From Lachnospiraceae bacterium MD308 (lineage in GTDB: Bacteria > Bacillota > Clostridia > Lachnospirales > Lachnospiraceae): DNA of 64,000 nt. The stretch's first letter is position 1, and each line of letters begins with the position of its first letter. Location of the stretch: positions 1 through 64,000 of the forward strand of contig VIQU02000003.1 in assembly GCA_010206225.2 (NCBI GenBank), in the 5' to 3' direction. Made by a program: the position numbers and the translations under genes. The notes beneath the pieces are model-generated. The model did no database searches and was not told the DNA's origin. It was given only the letters and a program-made list of their open reading frames with translations. Positions 17,015-25,891 of the stretch are shown one piece after another.

Positions 17015-17664
17015 TTATAGCCAACCCCCCATACAGTCTCTATCGGAGCTAAATTGTAATCTGTCAGTTTACTGCGGATATTTTTGATATGGGTGGAAAT
17101 AACAGAACCGTTACTTTCCCCATCAAAGCCAAAAACAGCTTCATAGATTTGTTCCTTTGCAAATGTTTGTCCGTGATGAAGTGCAAGATATTCACAGATT
17201 TCATACTCGCTTTTGGTCAGTGGAAGTTTTTCGCCCTGAAACTCCGCTTCTTTTGCGTTAATCTGAAACACGATGCCGGAGATAGAAAAGGCGTTTTTCT
17301 TTTCCCTTGTATCGCGCCGTAAGTGGGCATTTACTCTCGCCCGAAGCTCATCCGTTCCAAATGGCTTTGTAATGTAATCATCAGCACCAAGCCCTAATCC
17401 GCGCACAATATCAGCCTCCTGTATCTTGGCCGTCAGAAAAATAATGGGGCAGTCTACGCATGAACGTATCTGACTGCAAAACTCAAATCCATCCAGTCCC
17501 GGCATCATAATGTCCAGCAAAATCAGATCATATTTAGAAAAATTCATATTAAGGGCTGTGCGTGCATCCGATATCAGGCTGATCAAATGCTGGTCTTTTT
17601 CCAGCACACGCCGGATAAGCTGAAGCATTGCAGGCTCATCGTCTACTACTAAAATATGTCCCAT
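17005..17664 (-). CDS. OmpR-family response regulator
   Basis: The 219-residue protein has a receiver domain (ILVVDDEPAML, phospho-acceptor Asp in LILLDIMMPGLDGFEF, signalling Lys in ITKPFGTDEL) and a C-terminal winged helix (EVFGFDGESNGSVISTHIKN, WGVGYKW). It overlaps the kinase start by 10 bases. It should control the upstream ABC genes in response to the kinase. No clear operator repeats were recognised. Confidence 0.93.
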   Translation of the reverse strand: MGHILVVDDEPAMLQLIRRVLEKDQHLISLISDARTALNMNFSKYDLILLDIMMPGLDGFEFCSQIRSCVDCPIIFLTAKIQEADIVRGLGLGADDYITKPFGTDELRARVNAHLRRDTREKKNAFSISGIVFQINAKEAEFQGEKLPLTKSEYEICEYLALHHGQTFAKEQIYEAVFGFDGESNGSVISTHIKNIRSKLTDYNLAPIETVWGVGYKWV

Positions 17665-17727
17665 TGTTCCGCTCCTTTAAGAATATATCATTTTTGTTCT
17701 AAACAATGACAGGATAAAATCCTCATT

Positions 17728-18474
17728 TCACTCAGAAGATGTTCCACTATATCGTGAAAACCAAAATGCTACCAAGCCTATGGTACCAAAAGTAACAACG
17801 GTACAGAAAATAATCCCTATCCGATTTTCGAATGTCCCCACAGGCTGCAGATTGAACAGATATGCCAAAGCACTTTCCGCAAACCGCACTCCCAAGCCAT
17901 AAGGAATCATATACCACAATCCCGTACCCAGACCCGTCTGCAGAAGCGCTGACAGCAAACTTCCAACCACACCGATGCTTATACATAAGTTTCTCCCAAA
18001 ACAGAACGCTAAAATCAGATGCAGTCCGTACAACATAACATTGCTTCCCCAAAGTACAACCAAAATTATGACAAAAAATCTTACCGGAAGTTTGATTCCT
18101 GTCATATAGGAAAACGGAACCCCAAATAGCACAACACTGAGCGCAGTGGAAAACAGTCCCGCCAAAAGCAGGATGGCCAGTTTTGAAAAGATAGCTTTAT
18201 CGCGGCTGGGGAGTGTGAGTATATTTTGGGAATGCCCTGCCTGTAATTCCTGCTCTGCAATAATCTGACAAACGACCGAGATTACAAATGGGTATGCAAT
18301 TGCGATAATCTGCGCAAAGGCTGCCAGCTTATTCAATTCGCTGCCAGACGATAAATAGGAATAGAGCAGCATAAGAGCTGCCCCAAAAACCGGAAAGAGC
18401 AGATGAATCCCCAAAAACCATGAGTGCCTCAGCTTATAAATGTCACTTTTTAAATACCGGTAATATTCACTCAT
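17728..18474 (-). CDS. Lantibiotic-immunity type ABC permease (second)
   Basis: The 248-residue protein has about six hydrophobic helices and the opening YLKSDIYKLRHSWFLGIH typical of NisG/MutG/SpaG permeases. The ATG at 18474 overlaps the end of the first permease (CATGAGTGA) and has GGAG upstream; the frame extends to 18522 without support. It should pair with the other permease and the ATPase to remove or exclude a membrane-active peptide such as a lantibiotic or bacitracin. Confidence 0.85.
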   Translation of the reverse strand: MSEYYRYLKSDIYKLRHSWFLGIHLLFPVFGAALMLLYSYLSSGSELNKLAAFAQIIAIAYPFVISVVCQIIAEQELQAGHSQNILTLPSRDKAIFSKLAILLLAGLFSTALSVVLFGVPFSYMTGIKLPVRFFVIILVVLWGSNVMLYGLHLILAFCFGRNLCISIGVVGSLLSALLQTGLGTGLWYMIPYGLGVRFAESALAYLFNLQPVGTFENRIGIIFCTVVTFGTIGLVAFWFSRYSGTSSE

Positions 18475-19198
18475 GTGCCCAATCTCCTCTCGAAAACAAT
18501 TTTGAACCACCCCAAAAAGCAACTAATGCAAACACCAGACTGACAATCACTGCCGGAAAAACATACCCGACGGATAAAAGAGAAGAGGCATCTTCAAGGG
18601 GAAGCCCATTAACATGCATTTTGAAGAATGGGCATACAACACGGGCAGGGATCGCATAAGGGACAAATAAGAACCATTCCTTCTCAGCACAGACAGCAGA
18701 TAAAATCATGTTCGCAGCTAAAGATACAAAGACCGCATTCATATACCCCATAAAACATACTAACTGCATAATAACAGGAATCTGCCACAAATAAGTCAAG
18801 AAAAGGAGCATACAGCCAATCAGCCCATCCAGAGGAGAAATCGTAACACTTGCCGCCATGCCGGCAACAGCTGTTGCAATCCACAGAAAAAGGTTCGTCA
18901 CAAAGAGCAGAATAACCACTGCTGCCGTTTTTCCAAGCCAGATTTTATCGAATCGTATAGGCAGGAAAACTATGTTCTGCATCCCGCTTTTTTTCTCCCG
19001 GGCAATCATGCTTGCTGAACATAGCGAAACTACAAGCGGCAGAATCACGCAATACCACCAGTTATACGTTGAAAGCTGGACATAGCTGCCGCTTAACAGA
19101 TATCCCAGCAATAATGTGACTAACGGAGCCAAAATTATCAGCTTTATAGAAAAAGTATAACGCATTTTCAACAATTCGGATTGAATGATACCAAGCAT
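18467..19198 (-). CDS. Lantibiotic-immunity type ABC permease (first)
   Basis: The 243-residue protein starts MLGIIQSELLKMRYTFSIKL, the pattern of NisE/MutE/SpaE-type permeases, and has six hydrophobic segments. REKKSGMQNIVFLPI after the second helix is a conserved cytoplasmic coupling loop. It starts 3 bases after the ATPase stop, so the genes are tightly coupled. Its partner permease follows with an 8-base overlap. Confidence 0.85.
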   Translation of the reverse strand: MLGIIQSELLKMRYTFSIKLIILAPLVTLLLGYLLSGSYVQLSTYNWWYCVILPLVVSLCSASMIAREKKSGMQNIVFLPIRFDKIWLGKTAAVVILLFVTNLFLWIATAVAGMAASVTISPLDGLIGCMLLFLTYLWQIPVIMQLVCFMGYMNAVFVSLAANMILSAVCAEKEWFLFVPYAIPARVVCPFFKMHVNGLPLEDASSLLSVGYVFPAVIVSLVFALVAFWGGSKLFSRGDWAHE

Positions 19199-19201
19199 AA
19201 A

Positions 19202-19903
19202 TCAGCCCTCCCCTCTGGTGCTTCCGACAACTTCCATAAAAATGCGTTCCAAATCCGCATCTTTATGGACTTCACCTTCATAACCCATCTTTCCATTTGA
19301 GATAATACCGATATGGTCTGCGATCTGCTCAACCTCAGACAAAATATGGCTGGATAATATAGTAGTAATCCCTTTTGCCGAGAAAGAGCGGATCAATTCA
19401 CGCAGATCCTGAATACCGATAGGGTCTAATCCGTTTGTCGGCTCATCCAAAATTAAAAGTTTAGGATGAGCCAATAATGCAAGTGCTATTCCTAATCTTT
19501 GTTTCATGCCTAAAGAAAACTGTCCTGCTTTCTTTTTTCCAGTGTTGGTTAATTGTACCGTGGTAAGGACTTTTGAAATCTGCTCATCTGATAATCCCAG
19601 AGCCAGAGTACGTACTTTCAGATTTTCATATGCTGTCAAATTATCATACAGCGGGGGATTTTCAATCAAAGCGCCAATTTCTTTCAAATCATTGCGACTC
19701 CAATCATGTCCGTCAACCTCTATCCTGCCGGACGTTGGCTTAAAGATTCCTGCAATCATTTTCAAAATTGTTGATTTTCCAGCTCCGTTTGGTCCCAACA
19801 GGCCATAAACCGAATTTCTTTCTATACTTAGAGATATACGGTTTACCACAATCTGCCCTTTAAAACTTTTGGTTAGTTCCGTTGTTTTCAAAATTATGTC
19901 CAT
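19202..19903 (-). CDS. ABC transporter ATPase, lantibiotic/bacitracin resistance type
   Basis: The 233-residue protein has LLGPNGAGKSTILKM (Walker A), FSLGMKQRLGIALALLA (signature), LLILDEPTNGLDP (Walker B) and a switch His in ILSSHILSEVEQ. The sequence is of the BcrA/NisF class. I chose the ATG at 19903; an upstream ATG at 19966 extends the protein by 21 residues that lack similarity to the family. First gene of a five-gene set with two permeases, response regulator and kinase, much like the C. difficile cprABC-KR arrangement. Confidence 0.9.
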   Translation of the reverse strand: MDIILKTTELTKSFKGQIVVNRISLSIERNSVYGLLGPNGAGKSTILKMIAGIFKPTSGRIEVDGHDWSRNDLKEIGALIENPPLYDNLTAYENLKVRTLALGLSDEQISKVLTTVQLTNTGKKKAGQFSLGMKQRLGIALALLAHPKLLILDEPTNGLDPIGIQDLRELIRSFSAKGITTILSSHILSEVEQIADHIGIISNGKMGYEGEVHKDADLERIFMEVVGSTRGEG

Positions 19904-20468
19904 ACTCTGTATATCCTTTCTATTTGTTGTTACAGAAAGAATAGCAGATAATTTTGTAGATTTCATAAAGATACGGATAAATTTATTTTTTCTTATCGCC
20001 TTTTTTCAGTTATATTATCTATTGCCCATTTACTCCATCTCCTTGAACGTACCAGCCATTCCCATACATGACTCCACCGGGGCTGCATATAGGATTTCAG
20101 ATTTTCCGTGCTTTGCTTAGGAAAGTATCTTCTCCGCCTGATGAAAATGCTGCAGTTTTGAAGAAACCCATCGATATAATAGCTGAGGACATCATTGCAC
20201 AGATGGCGGGCGATAAATATTTTCAGATATGTAGTTGTTGAGAGTAAAGATCCATGATAAACTAAGCATAGTGGTTTTTGGTATAGTTGATTGCTTGTGA
20301 TAGGAGTATCTCAACAATACAATATATATTCAAAACTGCTACTATTTTTATGAAAAAGTGGTGGTTTCACGTACTTAGGGCCAGCCGCCGCGCGAGCGGC
20401 TTGATACAATATTTATATGTTTTATCCGATGCCGATAAATGTGAAAGCAATAAAGGAGACCGCAGCCT
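19904..20468. other. Long intergenic region between divergent operons
   Basis: The region separates the ABC set from the channel gene. A frame at about 20120-20240 on the plus strand (LKKPIDIIAEDIIAQMAGD) looks like a leftover coding piece with no start signal, and I do not recognise it. A GC-rich hairpin, AGCCGC (20383-20388) with GCGGCT (20396-20401), lies just before TGATACAAT at 20402-20410, which could be an extended -10 box for the channel gene. Confidence 0.45.
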
Positions 20469-22043
20469 ATGAAAAGAAGAAATAAAACCTATCTATATAT
20501 GACCATTGTTCTGATCATGATATATATCAGTCTGCTGTCCCTTCTCTGCTTCTCCGAACGAACCGCCGGAAATGCTACAATCCATACGTTCGGCGACGCA
20601 TTGTGGTATTCGCTGGTCACATTGACCACTGTCGGCTACGGTGATCTGACGCCCGTAACACCCTTAGGGCATGCCGTAGGAATCATTTTTCTGTTATTGT
20701 CTGCCGGCATTATGATAACACTGTTCGGCGCCGTTATATCTTTTATTGCCAGCGAAGGGCTTCCGCTCCTTATGCTGGGTTTCCAACGCGAGAAGAACTG
20801 GTACTATTTTGCAGATTACAGTATCGAATCCAATACTCTGGCTGCGAATATATATAAGGAAGATCCGGATGCGGTTATTATCTACGGCGAAAAAAGAGAC
20901 GACCAGATAGAGTTCCCGGATCATCCCTGCCTGTTTATCAGCGTCTCTCCTGCCCGAATTGTGGCACGGAAAAAAGGTATCGGCTCAAACTGCAAAATCT
21001 TTCTTATGAAAGAAAATGATATCGGTGTGAACAGCCGCGCCATTGGTCTTGATGAACTTCCTGTTGAGGTCTACGCAAGAACAACCAACGGACAGGACCG
21101 CCTTTCCAAAAACATCCGATTCTTCCACAGCTATGACTGCTGCGCCAGACAGTACTGGCGTTCCAAACCGCTGTGCAGTCATGAAAATACGATTGTGATC
21201 ATCGGATTTGGTAACTATGGACGCTGTATTCTTGAACGGGCTATCTTGACAAATGTGCTCTCTGTCGACCAGCATATTGCCTATCATATTTTTGGTGATG
21301 CGGCAACATTTCTTGCCATGCACCGACATCTGCATGAGGTATTTTCTCTGGGTGAAGCATCAGCTGCAAGAGACTCCCTGATTTTCTATGATGAATTCTG
21401 GGAAATGCACCCGGACGTTCTTGAATATGCCAGCCGCATTATCATCTGTCCTGACGATGAGCAAAAAGGCTGGAGCATCTTCTGGCAGCTTAACAGATAT
21501 TATAAAATCCACGGACATATTGACCTGCACAGCAACCGAAAAGCGCCGGGGGTATCTTATTTTGGAACAAATGAAGAAATCTATACCCCTAATCAAATCA
21601 TGCGTACTACATTGAATCAGGCTGCTGTCACTATTAATGAAATTTTCCGCAGCTCCGTTTCCTATCCTACTTTGAGCTGGGACGATCTGGATGATTTTCA
21701 CCGGGAATCCAAAATAGCCGCCGCAGACCATCTTCTGACGAAAATTCGTATTCTTCTGGATGATGAGACGATCACAGAATTTACGGTTCCAGTCATAGAA
21801 AAAGCATACAAAAAATACTGCGAAACAAAAAAAGACGACACAACGCGGGAAATGTACCGCAGGATTGATCATCTGAGGTGGCTTCGTTTCTACACCTTTT
21901 ACAACTGGAGCTATGGCCCCTTCCGGCATGATGCCCAGAGACAGCACCCTATGCTGTGCCCTTATGAGAAGTTAAACGCAGAACAAAAGCGGGAACGTGA
22001 TGCCGCTTGGGAACTGCTGGGCAGCATTTCCAAAGCAATTTAA
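20469..22043 (+). CDS. Potassium channel with Rossmann and RyR-like domains
   Basis: The 524-residue protein has a transmembrane helix (about 10-28), a pore loop with the selectivity filter TVGYGD (54-59) and a second helix (about 68-95), giving a two-helix K+ channel. A nucleotide-binding fold follows (TIVIIGFGNYGRCILE, 241-256), as in TrkA/RCK domains. The C-terminus (about 455-515) reads IDHLRWLRFYTFYNWSYGPF then HPMLCPYEKLNAEQKRERD, matching the bacterial RyR domain. AAAGGAG lies 10 bases before the ATG. RyR domains are known from eukaryotic calcium channels and from bacterial conflict-type proteins, so this may be a ligand-gated channel. Ligand is unknown. Confidence 0.85.
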   Translation: MKRRNKTYLYMTIVLIMIYISLLSLLCFSERTAGNATIHTFGDALWYSLVTLTTVGYGDLTPVTPLGHAVGIIFLLLSAGIMITLFGAVISFIASEGLPLLMLGFQREKNWYYFADYSIESNTLAANIYKEDPDAVIIYGEKRDDQIEFPDHPCLFISVSPARIVARKKGIGSNCKIFLMKENDIGVNSRAIGLDELPVEVYARTTNGQDRLSKNIRFFHSYDCCARQYWRSKPLCSHENTIVIIGFGNYGRCILERAILTNVLSVDQHIAYHIFGDAATFLAMHRHLHEVFSLGEASAARDSLIFYDEFWEMHPDVLEYASRIIICPDDEQKGWSIFWQLNRYYKIHGHIDLHSNRKAPGVSYFGTNEEIYTPNQIMRTTLNQAAVTINEIFRSSVSYPTLSWDDLDDFHRESKIAAADHLLTKIRILLDDETITEFTVPVIEKAYKKYCETKKDDTTREMYRRIDHLRWLRFYTFYNWSYGPFRHDAQRQHPMLCPYEKLNAEQKRERDAAWELLGSISKAI

Positions 22044-22059
22044 GCAGTTATGCTTTCTC

Positions 22060-22824
22060 CTATCTTGCAATTACAAGGGGAACTGACATCTGCTGCGCTT
22101 TCCTTATATATTCCTTTGATACCTCGTCGTCCGTTATGATCTTGTGCACTTCACGGATCGGACAGATGACCGACACATACCCTCCGCCGAATTTACTGCT
22201 GTCCGCCAGCACATACACCTCGTTCGCTGATCTTAAAATCGCTTTTTTCACCTGCATCTGAGGAGTTGCGATAGATGTAAGCCCCACATCAAAATTAATG
22301 CTGTGAATACCGATAAAGCCTTTATCCACATGGAACTGCTCAATATTAGAAAGAGCCGCGTCTCCCATGGTTGCCGCCAGATGGCCTCCCACATGGCCTC
22401 CCACCATATAAAGTTCCACATGGGGAACTCCTGCCAATTCATTTCCCACCAAAAGAGAATTCGTCACAACCGCCAGACGTTTTTCCGGATGCTGTTTAAT
22501 ATACCCTGCCAGATAAAAACTGCTGGAAGCGTCATCGATAATGATCGTATCCCTGTCCTCTATAAACTCATAAGCGCAGGCTGCAATCCTCTTCTTGCGC
22601 TCTGTATTACGGTAAATGCTCTCCGCCGAATATTTCCGCTCTGGCTCTTTATCAAGCTTCACCGCTCCCCCGTGGGTGCGCATAAGCAATCCCTCCATAT
22701 CCATATTTCTGATATCGTTACGTATCGTAACTTCCGAACAGCCAAATCTCTTACTTAATTCTGCCACCCTTACTCTGCCTTTTTCTTCTACTTCATGCAA
22801 TATTGCCCGTCTGCGCTCTTCCAT
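22060..22824 (-). CDS. DeoR-family regulator of the tetronate genes
   Basis: The 254-residue protein has an N-terminal DeoR helix-turn-helix (VRVAELSKRFGCSEVTIRND, THGGAV) and a sugar-phosphate-sensing domain (DTIIIDDASSSFYLA, VVTNSLLVGNELA, VYVLADSSKFG). The ATG at 22824 has GGAGGAAAGGT just before it; a GTG at 22839 is only an in-frame extension. It is the last gene of the minus-strand tetronate cluster and probably binds the TTTCGTTT repeats in the divergent region upstream of pdxA2, with a phosphorylated sugar acid as inducer. Confidence 0.9.
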   Translation of the reverse strand: MEERRRAILHEVEEKGRVRVAELSKRFGCSEVTIRNDIRNMDMEGLLMRTHGGAVKLDKEPERKYSAESIYRNTERKKRIAACAYEFIEDRDTIIIDDASSSFYLAGYIKQHPEKRLAVVTNSLLVGNELAGVPHVELYMVGGHVGGHLAATMGDAALSNIEQFHVDKGFIGIHSINFDVGLTSIATPQMQVKKAILRSANEVYVLADSSKFGGGYVSVICPIREVHKIITDDEVSKEYIRKAQQMSVPLVIAR

Positions 22825-22843
22825 ACCTTTCCTCCGCACGCTG

Positions 22844-23356
22844 TTATGTTATGTTTGTTTTGTCAGCGCTGTTTTCTGCCAGATGACGAACGATCATCTG
22901 ATAGATCGGCAAAAACTCCTCCCCAAAATCTTGTTTCGGCAGAATCAATGCCTGATCTTTCCCATAATACACACCGATTGTCTTAGGCGCTACAACTGCC
23001 CTTTGAACCTCAGTCCAGTCCACATGGCGATTCCCGCTCTCCCACCGGGCTGTGATTCCTTCTTCCTCAGAAAAAGTATATTCTACTGTTTCTCTGTACT
23101 CCGGGTTCACCTCTACCTGCTTTTTCGCCCTTCTCTTAAGCTGTATCGGCATATACCCTATAAAAATTAATGCTGCAATCAGATAAACTGCAGCGCCGTC
23201 CGCTCCCGTCCTCCCGACAGCGTAACTGAATACTCCTAAAAAGATCACCGCAAATCCTAAAATATTCACCAAAAAACCGCTGAATTTCGAATACGCGTGA
23301 TACAACAGGAAATCGTAAAGGGCTTCTTTTGTCATATGGACTGTTATCTTACTCAT
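22844..23356 (-). CDS. YcxB-like membrane protein
   Basis: The 170-residue protein has two hydrophobic segments (about 27-48 and 55-72) and a C-terminal YcxB-like domain (YTFSEEEGITARWESGNRHV, VVAPKTIGVYYGKDQALILPK). AGGAGG precedes the ATG. It sits between the permease terminator and the DeoR gene. Members are unexplored small membrane proteins; nothing ties it directly to sugar-acid use. Confidence 0.75.
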   Translation of the reverse strand: MSKITVHMTKEALYDFLLYHAYSKFSGFLVNILGFAVIFLGVFSYAVGRTGADGAAVYLIAALIFIGYMPIQLKRRAKKQVEVNPEYRETVEYTFSEEEGITARWESGNRHVDWTEVQRAVVAPKTIGVYYGKDQALILPKQDFGEEFLPIYQMIVRHLAENSADKTNIT

Positions 23357-23371
23357 AAAACCTCCTTAAGG

Positions 23372-23407
23372 AAAAAGCCCTTTTATATTTTATCATATAA
23401 AAGAGCT
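23372..23407 (-). terminator. Terminator after the permease gene
   Basis: A 13 bp stem (AGCTCTTTTATAT / ATATAAAAGGGCT, one G-U) with loop GATAAA is followed by TTTTTCC. It separates the catabolic genes from the YcxB and DeoR genes. Confidence 0.8.
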
Positions 23408-23432
23408 CTTTTCACTTGCTTTTTTGCTTTTC

Positions 23433-23451
23433 TTTCGTTTTTATTTCATTT
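23433..23451. promoter_or_regulatory. DeoR-type repeats behind the permease gene
   Basis: TTTCGTTT (23433-23440) and TTTCATTT (23444-23451) are 11 bases apart, between the permease stop and the terminator. They match the repeats at 26942-27105 and could be a second binding site for DNA looping, or chance in AT-rich sequence. Confidence 0.4.
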
Positions 23452-23455
23452 TTTA

Positions 23456-24490
23456 TTAGTTTGTTCCAGAAACCTTTGCATATGCCCAACCGTCCGGACC
23501 ATAGATCCCTTTCTGCTTCTTCTGCATATACTTATCAAATGCCGCCGTGATAAACGGACACAGGAATAATGTAATGATCGACGCTGTTGCGCACTGTGCA
23601 GTCGCCATCGGAACAAACTGCTCCATCGTCGGATCCGCCTCGGCAACTGCTGCCGGAGTCATAGCTGAATTCAGTGCAGTCGTACCGATTGCGGCACCCA
23701 TCGCATTTCTCTCTTTCTTCGGAAGAAGAAGATTGATGATGAAGAAGAACAGCACCGCCGTCGCTGCGGAGATCAGTCCCAGTACGATACCAGAAGCACC
23801 CGCCGTAAGAATCGTCTTAACATCTGTCTTTGCACCGATAGAAATCGTCATGAAAAATGTTACGATCGGCTGTGCATTCTTACATGCGTCGCGGAAGCCT
23901 TTATCAAGATTTCCCCAGATAAATCCGATCAACAGCGGTACTAATACTGCAACGAGAGACAGGATCGGGATATTGGCAAGTCCGGTAGCTCCAAGAGCGA
24001 TCAATGTAAAGAACGGTCCGTCATTCAGCGACAGGATGGAGATTGCTCCTGTATCTGTCGCGTTACCAAACTGGGAAGACAGGGAAATATACAGGGAACC
24101 ATTAGAATTAGTAATCGCCGCGATCAAAACGAAAGGCGCGATTCCAAGAAATCCAGCCGGTCCGCAGATTTTCCCTACTATAAGGCCAAGGAGCACACCA
24201 AGCAGGAACTTGGAGCCTGTCATGATAACGCCTTTATAGAGCGGCATCCCCACCTGTTTGATATCAATCATAGAGCCGCATACGATCAAAAAGAATCCCA
24301 TCATACACGAATTCCCTTCGTAGAACAGCGCTGTTACATAACCGCCGATCTGAAACACCTGCGGCACGAACGTCGCCAGCACTACCGCGATTACCAGTGG
24401 CACGATTACCAGACCGCCCGGAAGCTCTTTTAGCTTATTCAGAAGATCCAGATCTTTGCGTTTTTCATTGTTGTTTACATTTTCACTCAT
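23456..24490 (-). CDS. KdgT-type sugar acid permease
   Basis: The 344-residue protein has about ten membrane helices and belongs to the 2-keto-3-deoxygluconate permease family (ALFYEGNSCMMGFFLIVCGS, GLALITNSNGSLY-like segment AAITNSNGSLYISL, AAIGTTALNSAMTPAAVA). The ATG follows GAGGAG. It is the third gene after pdxA2 and the DUF1537 kinase on the same strand, so it most likely imports the four-carbon sugar acid used by those enzymes instead of ketodeoxygluconate. Confidence 0.88.
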   Translation of the reverse strand: MSENVNNNEKRKDLDLLNKLKELPGGLVIVPLVIAVVLATFVPQVFQIGGYVTALFYEGNSCMMGFFLIVCGSMIDIKQVGMPLYKGVIMTGSKFLLGVLLGLIVGKICGPAGFLGIAPFVLIAAITNSNGSLYISLSSQFGNATDTGAISILSLNDGPFFTLIALGATGLANIPILSLVAVLVPLLIGFIWGNLDKGFRDACKNAQPIVTFFMTISIGAKTDVKTILTAGASGIVLGLISAATAVLFFFIINLLLPKKERNAMGAAIGTTALNSAMTPAAVAEADPTMEQFVPMATAQCATASIITLFLCPFITAAFDKYMQKKQKGIYGPDGWAYAKVSGTN

Positions 24491-24534
24491 TTTGTTTCTC
24501 CTCTCTTATCCTTTTTATTATTTTATTACCGAAA

Positions 24535-25875
24535 TCATCTCATAGCCTCGCCAAACAATCGGCCTACGATATCACACGCCGTATTGTCATTTCCAGTAAG
24601 TCCGCCCTTTCCTACGACCGGAAGTCCGTCATAGCTGCCTACCAGCCTTCCTACGTCCGTCTGAGGGATCACATAGTCTATAACCTCCAGGCACTCTACC
24701 CCAAGCTGGTAGCAGACATTGACCATCGTATCTCCCCCCGTTGTATAGAGTCCTGCGATTCTTTCCCTTCCGGTCTTTTCCAATACCTGAGAGATAATGG
24801 ATCCAAGCCCCGCATTGATTCTGTTGGCGCTCATGCCGCCTGCATAATGTCTCTTATTATCCTCTTCATCCAAATTAAGAAGTTCTCCGTGCAGCGCCGT
24901 CTCAAAGAGAATGGCCCTTGGCTGCATACCGCCATCCATAAGCTCTATTGCTTTTGCAACCGCCTTTTCTACCTCTTTTACCGCCCTGTCGCCGCCTTCG
25001 ATCAGTGGGATCGGTTCAACCGGAATACGCATATGCCTTGTATCCTTGCAGAGCACTTCCATCTGCTTCTTTGTAACCGGCGTCGCACTTCCTGCCGCAA
25101 TGAGAACCGTCTTTCCTGTCTCATCAGCCTCTGGCGGAAGATTCGGCTCTTCTGCCTTGATAAGATCCCTGTAAAATGCCAGCTTCGAGGTAAACGGTCC
25201 CGGATCCACGGCAACTACATTCCACTTCAATGCGATACATGCCTTTGCCACAGTCTCCACATCTTCAAGAGTGATTCCATCGCAGACGATCACTTCACAG
25301 CCGTCCGCCCTTATCCCGGCAAGCGCCTTTTTCACCGCTTCCTCTCCTTCAAGAACTTTATCTAAAGTAACAAGACCTACTTTTCTTCTTGTCTGTCCCG
25401 AGAGAAGTCTTGGTATGTAATTCTCTTTTACCGGCGTCCGCACGTCCTGCGCCACCGGTGTATTGATAAGCGCCACGCCATCGATTACCGAATATCCGCC
25501 TACGAGGATTCTTCTTGACTGAGGCATCGCCGGAACAACGACTGCAACCGCATCCTCTCCGACTTTATCCAGCATAGCGTCTACTTCCACGCCTACGCCG
25601 CCTCTAAGCGTCGTGTCGATTCTCTTTGAAAAATATTTAACTCCCATATTCTTAAGCGCTGTCGTTGCCGACTTTACTTTGTCATACGCTTCATTTGCAG
25701 GAAGAGGTCTGGAATTACTGCTGATCAGGATTGCGTCAAGTTCATCTGTCCCTTCTGCCTTCTGCGCTGCTTCTTCATTAAAATAGACTGCTGTTCTTGC
25801 CTTTGACCTTGCAAGTAAAACCCCTGTCGTCGTCGCACCGGTCAGGTCATCTGCTACTGCTCCGATTAATGGCAT
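24535..25875 (-). CDS. Four-carbon acid sugar kinase (DUF1537, DtnK/OtnK-like)
   Basis: The 446-residue protein starts with the family hallmark MPLIGAVADDLTGATTTGVL and carries KRIDTTLRGGVGVEVDA and the C-terminal ATP-binding TTGGDTMVNVCYQLG region. Such kinases phosphorylate D-threonate, D-erythronate or 3-oxo-tetronate at O4. AGGAGG precedes the ATG at 25875; upstream in-frame codons to 25935 run into the preceding gene. Here it pairs with PdxA2, which points to a tetronate 4-kinase rather than the oxo-tetronate (OtnK) branch, because no OtnI or OtnC gene is nearby. Confidence 0.88.
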   Translation of the reverse strand: MPLIGAVADDLTGATTTGVLLARSKARTAVYFNEEAAQKAEGTDELDAILISSNSRPLPANEAYDKVKSATTALKNMGVKYFSKRIDTTLRGGVGVEVDAMLDKVGEDAVAVVVPAMPQSRRILVGGYSVIDGVALINTPVAQDVRTPVKENYIPRLLSGQTRRKVGLVTLDKVLEGEEAVKKALAGIRADGCEVIVCDGITLEDVETVAKACIALKWNVVAVDPGPFTSKLAFYRDLIKAEEPNLPPEADETGKTVLIAAGSATPVTKKQMEVLCKDTRHMRIPVEPIPLIEGGDRAVKEVEKAVAKAIELMDGGMQPRAILFETALHGELLNLDEEDNKRHYAGGMSANRINAGLGSIISQVLEKTGRERIAGLYTTGGDTMVNVCYQLGVECLEVIDYVIPQTDVGRLVGSYDGLPVVGKGGLTGNDNTACDIVGRLFGEAMR

Positions 25876-25891
25876 CTTAAAATCCCTCCTA

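Noticed and set aside
15659-19903. A complete lantibiotic biosynthetic cluster
   Set aside because: No precursor, LanB/C/M, LanT or LanP gene is present; only the immunity-type transporter and two-component genes are.
20287-20472. A 61-codon plus-strand frame before the channel gene
   Set aside because: It has no ribosome binding site, overlaps the hairpin and promoter region, and ends over the channel start.
21360-21947. A 195-codon minus-strand frame opposite the channel gene
   Set aside because: It lies wholly within the RyR-bearing part of the channel gene and has no start signal.
24397-25365. A 322-codon plus-strand frame across the kinase and permease genes
   Set aside because: It spans the junction of two conserved genes in antisense and is a shadow.
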